The notes beneath the pieces were generated by a model. The model saw nothing but the letters and a program-made list of their open reading frames with translations, searched no databases and had not been told where the DNA came from. The position numbers and the translations under genes are program-made. Positions 24,901-36,900 of a DNA stretch of 64,000 bases are shown one piece after another. The first letter of the stretch is position 1; each line of letters starts with the position of its first letter. The stretch comes from Lottia gigantea (lineage: Eukaryota; Mollusca; Gastropoda; Lottiidae). The DNA is taken from positions 4,488,382-4,552,381 of the forward strand of contig NW_008707001.1 of NCBI RefSeq assembly GCF_000327385.1, read 5' to 3'.

Positions 24901-27900
24901 TTATATTTCAAATTTCTGAAGTATCAGTATCAAACATATGTTTTGATAAATAAACATGACCCCTGTATTGAAACATTCCTAAAAACATATGACCTAAGTA
25001 TGATTGGATTTACAGTAGTAACGACCAAAACAGAGACTGCTCTAATGGTTTTTGAAATTTAAAATTTGTTTAGGTACCATAAAGTACACAAGTGGTGAGC
25101 TATATATGAAAATGAATGTGAGGATAAATAAAAATGGTTGTATTTATGTTGAATGGCATTGAAGCATTTAGTACAACAGACATATTTTCAAGTCATTTTG
25201 CTGTCATTTGCTACTCTAATCTTAATGACTTTTTCAGAAGTTTTTTCTCAAAACAACCTCATACTTTATTATGATCTATATCTGAGTATAAACTAACAAC
25301 AAAATATTATGTATATGATTTGTTATTCTTTAGAAAAGGAGATACATTACACTTTAAGTTTCTTTGTTAACTTTTAGTTTCAAATTATCAAGTTTGATGG
25401 AGAATTTAAATTGAAGTTTGACATTTTTAATCAATTGCTTGTAATTGTGGTTATGACATTTTAAGGACATTTTTTTTATGAATTCTTATCAAGAGAATGA
25501 TACTCCAAGCTCAAGAGTTGTTATTAGAAGTAATTTAAATTCAGAATGTATCCTTATATTGTTGGTGTAGCTTGCTTGTTCTTACAGATCCCTATGCCCT
25601 TCTGTAGCTGTTTATCACCTTAACAACTCTCCCAGAGACTCCAAAAAGCAAATATTGTTTATTTTGTGTAATATTTTTAGATGGTATAACAAAAAGAAAA
25701 GGCCAAGGCACAAAATAGAAACTTTTACAAAAAAATGTGCTTTTTACTATTGTAATAGACATTTGAATTATGAAAACTGTTTATCCAACTGATAAAAGAA
25801 GTGCTTTAAATTTAGTCAGTTTTTAGTTGAAATCAATTAACGATATGATGTAAATAAACAACACAAGGATGTGAGCAATTTAAAAGGGAGATAAGTTAAA
25901 AAGGATAAAAGTTATTGTTTGTATGAACAAGATCTATAGTTTATATCATAGAAGTGATGACACATGTTTAATATGACCCCACTTACAAATTAGTAACACC
26001 CAACCACTATACAGCAACTATCACGCAGCTAGCTAGTATATCTTGCTAAATTATGAAAGATGATAGTCTTGTGCAATGTCTCAAAGTTAGATTCCTTGAT
26101 AAGATTTCTTTGACATGAACTTTGAGTTAATACAGATTCAAATATTTAACTCGGTCCATTTAAGCTAAAACTTAGCATCTGTCAAAAAACTTAGAAAAAC
26201 GTTGATAAAATTTTCTGATATACTTGCTGACTCCAAAAGTAATTTTTTTAAATGGAAAATTAAAAAATCTATGAAATGGAATCATCTGCTCATAATAATC
26301 TATTCAGAGAGTTGAAGAACTATTGATGAACAATTTGCCAACGCCCAAAACCATTGTCCTGGAAATGGGTGTGATTCCTGAATTTTTCTAGTTTCTGAAT
26401 ATTTCAGACCAAGCCACCAAGACTAGATTATGATTAAGTGACGTCACCAATCTCAAAAGGCCTTATGGGATAAAGCATATTTTGAGATTAGTACCATCAT
26501 CAAACACTTAGTTTATTGGAATTTCAGAAACCACAGATATCTGTGGTGAAAATTGATGCTTTCAGTGTCCCTGATACACAACAAAAATTAAGAACGCCTC
26601 TTTACAATCCCTTTTAAGTTAGTGGGATTAGAAAAATGGATTTTATAACTTATCATCAATATTTAAAAAAACTTTGGCTGTCTGGAGAAGATAATGTTAT
26701 TAGGAATAATACCGTTCCTCTAAAAGTATTCCATTTCCAATATACCAATTCTATTGATACCAATGTTATATTCGTTAACAATTTTAAACATAACTTTGAC
26801 ATGCTAATAAAATTCGGTAGTCTACAACCAGAAGAGAAAAAAAGTCGGTCGGTGTGACTCAGATCACTGCTATCCCATAGCACGAGTCGGCCAGATGGCT
26901 TTTAATGACATAGATATCTTGACAAAACATAAACAAGGAGTATCACGACCCAACTTTCTCAGGATGTAACTTAATCTTGCAAATTACTACTGGTATATTC
27001 ACTGAAGTTGTGCTACATAAATGTTTCTAATTTAAAGCTAGATTGATATTATGATTACACATTAATTGTTTATGTATAATTATAAGGCTATCAGCATTTT
27101 ACCCATTGCACACTGCGTGGAATTACATTGTTCATTAACCCAATAAGATAAAGAAGTCAAATTGCATTTCATTTTTAAAGCTGAAGAAGAAAACATCATA
27201 TAACATTATTTAGACAACTAGAATTCAACTAGAGTTTCAGAAATGTCCTATGGAGATGTGAAGATTACTTGAAGAGAATAAGATAAAAGTGGAAATAGTT
27301 TTATTTGTTCACATTACAAAAGTCAGATTAAAAACATAGGGAATACACAAGAGAAACTTCTGATAGACACCAGGGTTAAAAATTCATGCTTTTGTGGAAA
27401 TATTTCACAAATTTACCATTTGCAATTTCTAAAACCTTTGTCACAAAAAGTTTTTCATGATCAAAAGGTGAAGATTTGCCAATATTTATGATTTGTATAT
27501 GACAGTGTCAGATAGGATGTACTGTAGACAGTGTTTAATATAATATTATATTTTATATACTACAGTGTCAGATAGGATGTACTGTATATAGACAGTGTTT
27601 AATATAATATTATATTTTATATACTACAGTGTCAGATAGGATGTACTGTATATAGACTGTTTAATATAATATTATATTTTATATACTACAGTGTCAGATA
27701 GGATGTACTGTATATAGCCAGTGTTTAATATAGTATTATATTTAATATATTACAGTGTCAGACAGGATGTACTGTATATAGACAGTGTTTAATATAGTAT
27801 TATATTTTTTATATATTACAGTGTCAAATAGAATGTACTGTATATAGACAGTGAGAATGTACTGTATATAGACAGTGTTTAATATAATATTATATTTTAT

Positions 27901-30900
27901 ATATTACAGTGTCAGAATGTACTGTAGACAGTGTTTAATATAATATTATATTTTATATATTACAGTGTCAGATAGGATGCACTGTAGACAGTGTTTAATA
28001 TAATATTATATTTTATATATTACAGTGTCAGATAGAATGTACTGTAGACAGTGTTTAATATAATATTATATTTTATATATTACAGTGTCAGATAGAATGT
28101 ACTGTATATAGACAGTGAGAATGTACTGTATATAGACAGTGAGAATGTACTGTATATAGACAGTGTTTAATATAATATTATATTTTATATATTACAGTGT
28201 CAGATAGGATGTACTGTAGACAGTGTTTAATATAATATTATATTTTATATATTACAGTGTCAGATAGGATGTACGGTATATAGTGAAGGTTTGATAACTT
28301 CATGTAACAATGTCTGTGATAAAGATAAAGTTCAGGTGAGTTGTAAAGTTTTTTAATTTCATTTTCATCTTTCTGGTGTTGTACTGAATGAAATTCCTAT
28401 CATGATTTTACACATGGTTTTTACACATTGTTTTTAACTTTGACTATTACTAAATGCAGGATTAATGTATGACTATGGTGTAATTCTGGCTTCAACAGTT
28501 ACATCCTTTACCTTGTAGTAAAATTTTTACAATTTGTGTGATCTTCATGGTAAATATGTCAAGTAAAGACCAGTATGACATAGCTAATTGACATATTAGT
28601 GTCAAGTCTATCAAGTAATTAGTCAATAAGACAGTCATGTTAGTATAATATAAATAGATAACTTTCTAAATTATTTGTATGTCATTTTTTGTCACCTTTA
28701 TGATAATATTATTCTCAGGCCACAGAGCAGCTAGTAATATATAGATATGTATAAATAAGTAAGCAAGCTCACTTCAAATTTTGGACACTATATTTTGCAC
28801 AACTTGAACTGTTCTATTGACATATATAATAAGATTCTATAGCACAGTCAGTGAGAGGGTCAGTTTTTTACATGACGTCATGGTTTGGTTACATTGCGTA
28901 AATGGTGACTGGATTCCAATCTTGATGAGTGTGTGAAAGTCTGATGACCTTTAATAAGTCATCTTCACTCATAATTCCTGTCGACCAAGCTGTGAATGGG
29001 TACGATAAGAGGTTTGGCCAAGGACCAGCTGGTAGAAAGGATCATTAATTGTGAACCTAAGTTGTTATCCTTGTAAAATATAGCTCTTTCTTTCATTTCT
29101 TATTTGAACAAACTGTGGGCATATTGTTAAGGATGTACTTGACTATGTGTTGAAAGTCATCTTATCAAATTGATCAAAACAACTGTGAACCTATACAGAT
29201 TATGCAGGAAAAATCATTTCCAATGGACTGGACCACTGACTAGCTAGTAAGCTGGGCACATTCATAAAAAATCTTATGACTAAAAATCGCAAATTAAACT
29301 TAACACAAGAAAAATTAATATTGCAACAGAATTGGGGGCCCTGGATCCCTTCGCTTTTGTCCTCCAAAATATAAATGCTTTCTACTATTACATTACATGT
29401 CATATCTCAGATATTTGATAATATTAAAACTGATATATTGGAAGATAATAGAAAAGGTTAAGGAGAATTTCTGCCATTGGTTTCTGTTGGGTTCAGATTA
29501 TTTGTACACTGTCTGATTAGTAGACATTAAATAATCATTTTATTTAGATTAATCTGGAGAGTAGAGTCTAGAATAATATTGGCTTTACAGACCAATTTTA
29601 CTGAATTCTCATCAATTATACACCAATCAATATATTGTTAATTTCCTCATTATACAGATATCTTTATGTTACATCATATATAAATATTGATGGTCAAATA
29701 ACTTGGCCTTAGCCTTCAGGGGTTCAGTAGCATATTCGCTCACTGGTAGAGCATTGGAGAGCAGGAAACATACACGACATCATTTGCTTCAACATCAAAC
29801 AAATGGTACTGGGCTCTAATCTTGGTTCTCTTGTGAAAGACATCTCCATCCTTATCCTGCTTATTTCAGTTGACCTTGCAGTAAATGGGTACAGAGGTTT
29901 GGCCAAGGACCAGCTGGTTAAAAGGATTCTTAGTGAACTTTAGATGTTATCCTTGTAAAAATGGCTGTTTCTTTCTTTCCTGTCATCGGTACAGTGGATA
30001 TCAAAATGAATTAAAAGTGGGAATCTTTGAGAAAAAAATGTATTTAGTCATTTCAATCAAAAATTTTCAACAAATTCTGCAAATGAACCAACATAATTGC
30101 AAATAAGCTTAAAAACACTTTTAAAACAAATTCTTGGACAGTTAAAATCATGTAACTCTTAAAATATCTTCATTATAGTGTTGATAATAGTGTTGTGGTG
30201 ACTGACTGACTAATACAACTTCCACAATGATAATTTGTCATGAATAATAAACTGTAAAAATGTGATGAATATAAATTAATTGAGCAATGACATTAAACTA
30301 ATTCAGTCAAGTGAGGTTGATAACTATAAGATAAACCCTCAGGCTTCCTGCTTTCTTCCACCAATTTAATTCATTCCACCAATTAGATTACTAACAGCCT
30401 CTTAATGTTCAATGAAAATATTAAAATCACTTACCATATAGGAGTGGGATCATGTAAAAAAATTGCAGGCTATTTAAATATACTATGAATATGTCTAATA
30501 GTTTACAGTAATATTTTGTCTAATATTGAAAAAAAATTAAAATAAAACAAACATTTTACTTTTCTTTTGCAAAATTCATTTAGTATTTATTTTTGGCAAA
30601 ATGGGTCTTGGAAATAAAATACCAGAAACACAGGACAGTCTGGAGATTTTGTTCATCCATGTTGATAAATTTGTCATGATTGATATCCTTATTTTTGTGA
30701 ATATTACTGTACCATATATCTGTTTATATGTACTTAGAAATGTAAGTATTTAGAGGAAAAAGTAGTAAAAATACATACCTTAGGACATGCCTTTAATTAC
30801 AAATCTACAAAACTCTTGTGTTGTCAAAAGTAATGATTTAACACTAGTTTGTCTATACACAATTCTCTCCACAAAATTAATTATTAAAATTTAATTTACC

Positions 30901-33900
30901 GTGAATTATGAAAATAAAGTCAGTATTTCTTAGTCTTATCAATTAGTAATAAGACATTGGTAAATTGAAAATTAATTCCTCATCAATTATCAAGATTCAC
31001 TGATTCTTCTTCTCCTTTCCTTTCTTTAACAGAAGTGTCAGTTTCTAATTAGAGTTAACAATTCAAGTGACAACCACTGTTAGAAAAAAGGTTAACTGAA
31101 AATGTTAAAATAAAAAACCAATCTGAATTGTTCACATCTTGCATTTAGTGTCCATGTTTTATTAATAATTTATGATAACTTTCAACATTCTCCACAAATT
31201 ACTTTACTTACGTGTGATTTGAAAGAGCAAAATCACCAATTGGACAAAAATAATGGTGAACTAAATCAGTTCTGAGAATTTGGAAATGTCAAATATGAAA
31301 ATAGACTCATTTTATTTTTTGTATCCTCCATAAGCAATATTTTCATTAAAATTTCATATTTTGTAGTTTTACATCATATTGTTGATACAAAAGAGTTCAA
31401 AATAAAATCAATATTGATATTTTGAAAAGTTTTTTTGCCTTTGAATTCAAACTTATTTCATTCTTTTCAAAACACCTGATGGTATTTCTCTTGGAGGAAT
31501 CCACTTCCACTACTATACAACTAATTTCTGGAGTTTGCCATTCTTTGGACGTGATTTTGGATTAACAGAATCGTCTTACTTGAATGGATTTTTACTCTCT
31601 TTGAAATTTTTGAACTGTAAAAAACAGATTGAAGAAATATTTTTTAAGACAATTTTCAGACTTGATTGGAATTTATTGTCAGGTACAAGGAGGTTTGACC
31701 CTCAATAAATAAATTATTTTGGCGTTAAACAGTAAGAATGAGTGAACATCTTATTTCCTGTGAACATTTATATTGATTCGATGAAGGCCTGATAAAACTA
31801 ACATGTTTTTGATACAAATATAAGGAAATTTGTGGTGTACAAACAACTCGAGTTCAAGGAAAATCAAATATTTCACATAAAACTGGTAGTACAAGGTTGG
31901 AAAAGAGATTTAATTTTATTTATTAGTTTGGAGGTGATGTGTTTTAGGTGATAAATGTATATTTTATTGAATCGTCTGATCAGATCTAGATTTTTCATTT
32001 ACTAGAGAATTCCAGTCCAATTACTTTCCTACATTTGTAACTTTTCAAACAAATTATTTTCTTATGTTATTATCACTTAGTTTTATCACTTTACCTACTT
32101 ATATAGTAACACTGATGACCTTGCTGGTTATTGATACTGTCTTCAAGGTCATTCAGATTTACACTTTTGGCATAGAAATATGTAAAGCGATAAAACTAAG
32201 TAATTATCACTTAGTTATTTCACTTTACCTATTTATATATAGTAACATAGTGTCTTCAACTGGAAGGTTTTCACTGGTGACCTTGCTGGTACGATACTGT
32301 CAGCCAGGGTTCAATATAGATTGAAAAATTTGATTAGTGTTTTATCACAACGAGTTTTGACTAATCAAGTGTTGATTCCTTTTTCATAAAAATTTGGTAG
32401 CAATTTAAAATGTTCCAGTTATAGACTTCAGATTGATCTTGCCAATGACCTTAGATCCTAAAGCTTTGGAGACTGCCAAGAGTTACTGTATATTACTAGA
32501 TTTGACAAAATTCGTATGCAAAATATATAATTTGATTTGATTTGCAGATCGTTGTGTTAGTTTTGGTCAATAAATTGAAATATTTTTGTTCGCAAAATGC
32601 AATGCGATATAGTTTAAATTGAACCCTGCTGTCATTAGGGGTAGGATGATTGGTTGACCTACCGGATGCCCTGTGACTCTGATTTAAAAAAAAATGTCCG
32701 TTTAGGACAAAGCCATAAATTTCTATTATGCAGTATAAAATTTAATTGAGTTTAAAATTGTTTCCATCAAATCAAAATGAATGATGTTCAAAGTTCAAAC
32801 TTAAAGTGTGTTTTGCGACACATTATCAAAAAGTTTTTTTTAACTCAACACGGCAGACATCAATCTCATTTAGATTTTTTCAGACAAACAATAATGAAGA
32901 CAAACATGTTTCTATTTAACACAAAATGTCATTTAATACTTATATCAACTTTTAAAGTTTCAAATTATTTTTAGAATTACTTTAAAAGGCTATATTAATT
33001 TGTGATGGAGATGTTCAGTGACTGATTATACTGTAAAATATAACATTTACTAAGTTCGTCTGACATTTCCTAGGGCATTTCAATCAACCTTCAACAAGAA
33101 TTTTAAATAATACCTTCAATCCTTTAAAGCTTTCCTGCTGTTTTCAAAATTGAATATTGGTGTGAAAAATTGTTTTGCTAACATATAACATGTGATCATA
33201 GCTTTACACTGTATTCAAAATATTACTTCTGTTATGAATTTAAATATTGGATATTTTACTGTCATATTTTGGAACTTGTGAAAGGTCGAGGGTTCAATAC
33301 AGGCATAGGTTAAGATACTACTATCAGATCTTTCAACAATGATTGTAAGTGCTGTAGGTTTTGAAAAGTCAAATATAAGGCAAAAGAGACTTGACTTGAA
33401 AAAGCAACTAGCTGTTCAGATTGGACAATAATCTGAGGCCCCAGGTGCACATAATTACTCCTAGCAAAATTTCCTGTATGATCTTCATTACCACTTAAAT
33501 ACATAATAGAACCTAAAATTCTCTATCATTCATTTCAGAAACCACAATCTGCACAAAAAGCAATTACATCACAAACCAAGGTATAGTAATTAATGTTATT
33601 TCTGTTTGAATACACTCTTGGAAAGGTTTAAGGAGTTGATGCTCATTCCAATCTGTCTCATATTATTTCTATGTAACTGTTTGAGAGATAACTGCAACGT
33701 GAGAAGAACATAGCTCAGTCAGTAGTAAGTTGGATTATTGTTTGCTTGGCAATTAGGTGCTGTGGTTTCAAATCCTTATCAATAGAAGAAACCCCTTACC
33801 AATGGAACAGGAGTCAAAAGCAAGGCTTATTTCTTTTTTCTTTGGTGAGCAAATGTTCTACGCTTGGTTGGGCATTATTTCTCTTCCAGAACAATAAATG

Positions 33901-36900
33901 GATGGATTTGTCAATTTCACCATTGTATAGTTTACTTAATGAATAATATTATTTGGATACTTTTATTAGCTTAAATATATTAAGATCAATCGTTCACACT
34001 ATAGAAATATAAATTCATCCATTAGAAACACCTGAGACTTTATTGGTGTCCCTTAATCCTCATATTTCTTAGTTTGTCCTCTATTTAATTCATTATTCTG
34101 TCATAAAAAATCATAAATCCTGTATTTAATGACCAGGAGTGTCATATTTTTAAGAGATATGATCAATTGTCTAGCAGGATATTGAAGGAAATGGACGGTA
34201 ATGGATTTACTTTTGAATTGAAAATGATCCTTTCCTTTTGTGTTATCACTGGAATTATATTAATGTAGGTATTATATTCGTGGTTATTTTAGGTACAGAA
34301 TTGTGTCCGAGGGTGTAATATAGCTATTGGTTTATATGAGAAGATGATTGAAGGTAAATGTTCTAGATTTCATCTTAATGAAGGTGTCAACCCACAAGAA
34401 TAATCGACATTGCAAAAATCAGTCGGCTTTTTTTCATTTATTATGACCATCTAGAGAATATTCACAATCAGTTTTACTGGTGTAATTTAAGAAATAGAAA
34501 TAAAGAGGATTTGTATGAAAAACACACACTGGTTTCACAATGAATTAATCTCCAATTAGAAAAACTAAAATACTGCTACAATTAACTTGGAAATTAGTAT
34601 TATTGCTGTAAATTTTGGTAAATAGACAAATTAACATTTCTATTAAGATATTTACTGATTTTGTAACGACCTGTTAAAATTTTTTATGTCAACCCTCTTT
34701 TGAAATGATATCTTTATACTGGACCGATGCTTAATATTGAAACAATATCTCTTCTCTTCCCTCTACAGCTGAACAAGGATACCTTCCAAGACCAGAGTTA
34801 GTGAGAGATTCTAAACAAGACACTACAGTAGAACTGAAATGGGATGGTTTGTTCCTGAAAAATGTAACCTATTTAGTACATAAGAAGATAATTGACTATA
34901 ATAAACAAGGGGCATGGCAGTTACATAATTCTGTAGATTTTGAAAGAGATGGTACAATTTATATTACCAACCTACATCCCTATCTAACTTATAAGGTATG
35001 TGAACCAATATTGTAATAAATAGAGAAAGAATTGTTTATTTATCTTTAATAAAAAGTAACCAGGGGCTTTGTTATCCAAAACTTAATTAAAATTAAATCC
35101 CAATTTTAAAAAATTGGATAATAAACTAAATTTGAAATGAATTTTAGTGATTGACCAATCAGATGACTGGAACACTAAAATCAAAGTATCAAATAAAGTT
35201 AAGTTTTCAAGAATAAGGCCCCATACTTTTGTATATTTGAATACAAATAAGTATTTTCTTCTAATAACTGANNNNNNNNNNNNNNNNNNNNNNNNNNNNN
35301 NNNNNNNNNNNNNNNNNNNNNNNNNNNNNNNNNNNNNNNNNNNNNNNNNNNNNNNNNNNNNNNNNNNNNNNNNNNNNNNNNNNNNNNNNNNNNNNNNNNN
35401 NNNNNNNNNNNNNNNNNNNNNNNNNNNNNNNNNNNNNNNNNNNNNNNNNNNNNNNNNNNNNNNNNNNNNNNNNNNNNNNNNNNNNNNNNNNNNNNNNNNN
35501 NNNNNNNNNNNNNNNNNNNNNNNNNNNNNNNNNNNNNNNNNNNNNNNNNNNNNNNNNNNNNNNNNNNNNNNNNNNNNNNNNNNNNNNNNNNNATATTTAC
35601 CTATCAACACTACCTTCTTGATACAGTATAGTCTAATGGACAAAAGATAATCATAAAGTATGTTTATATTCGTAATGTATCTACAATCTATATTGTCTAA
35701 TATAACTGTCAACCATCGCTTGTTTTTATATTATTTCTACTAACTTGTTAGTAAATATCAGTTAGTAAATATTATTCCTAGTAAATTTTTATTCCCCCTG
35801 TTAAGTGATGCATTTCCTTTGAACTCAATTCTTCTTTGTGAAATATGAGGCTGCATTTCATGCTTCAGAAGATATATTTTGCTTTGTAACTTATATAAAG
35901 TTTCATGGAGATTTTGAAGTCAGTTTGCTTATTTTGCCCATTAATAATGAATCTAGTTTGTAATTGTAGCAATCATGTACAAACCACTTTTCTATTTTAA
36001 AGGATAAAGCTCAGTTGGAACTGCACACAGAAATGACCATCATTCACATTTTTTTCTGTTATTATAAAAATACTGTGTATGATGTCAATATTTCTAAAGT
36101 TGTTTATAATCAGCAGTGCTTGCATAAATGATGTCATAAAACACTTGATTTTGGCGGAATGACAGGACCCACATATGTCTTGACTAAAAATTAGAATGGT
36201 GTAGAATCGGTGCTATCAGTGTCCCTGATACATGTAAAAAGTTTAGAAAACCTCTTTACAATTCTTTCAAGTTCATAGGAGTCAAATGACCAATGAATAA
36301 AAGCGTAAGAATATTTTGATCAGTAGGCTTCTGAATTAAAATTTCCATAAACATGATATGTAAATAATAAACAGGTCCCGATTAGGAACACTTTCTTATT
36401 AGTTCATAAAAAAAAGTGGTAATATCTATGATATAAAACCATTATTCCTTACAGATATAATGTGATTATTGTAAACTGTACTGTCTGGTGAGAGATAGAA
36501 CTTAGTTTCTAATTAACATTACCTACACAAACTATTTATTAGTGTTTTAATGACTGACTCACTGTGAGGTGTATCTAATATGTAATTCAATCATATAAAT
36601 CATTATAGTTAATTACTAAATATGTATTCTTGTTTACTGTTCCTTAAGTGAATTACACACTTTACATGTTACTAACAGGAAACTGTGTTGTCCAACTGCG
36701 CAGAAGGCAAATGATCTGAGATACCTGTTTGAACCCATTTGTAGTGGCTGAACTACCATAGGGACTGATTGAATCAAGTCAACAGGCCTCTGTCTGTAAG
36801 GGTGCTTCCACCCACAAAAAAGTAAAAGCAGGCATGAATTTATAATCTTTATATGGCATTTAGAAGCAGATAGAACATTAAAGAAAGGAGTAGTATATCC

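Larger units (their letters stand above)
9905..27500 (+). other. Large ROS1 intron (to 28257)
   Basis: About 18.4 kb of AT-rich intron. It contains possible SINE fragments (11215-11300, 12195-12300), small duplications (13182-13241, 19735-19868, 21640-22170), a 37-bp array (22378-22676), a hAT-like MITE (23664-23816), a family-B foldback element (26395-26618), and at its 3' end the splice-acceptor array. I found no other gene. Open frames of 60-80 codons inside it lack splice context or family similarity. Confidence 0.7.
28336..33538 (+). other. ROS1 intron, 5.2 kb
   Basis: Holds two copies of a SINE-like element (28900-29090 and 29715-29990) and a local duplication at 32070-32300. No other supported feature. 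Confidence 0.6.

Noticed and set aside
27501-28283. CRISPR-like or protein-coding repeat
   Set aside because: Repeats are direct tandem units without unique spacers, in an animal intron, and most contain stops in every useful frame.
33711-33780. Functional tRNA gene
   Set aside because: A and B boxes are present but the stems do not pair into a cloverleaf and body sequence follows; better explained as a SINE head.
35083-35712. Long open frames of 167 and 209 codons
   Set aside because: Mostly made of N in the assembly gap.
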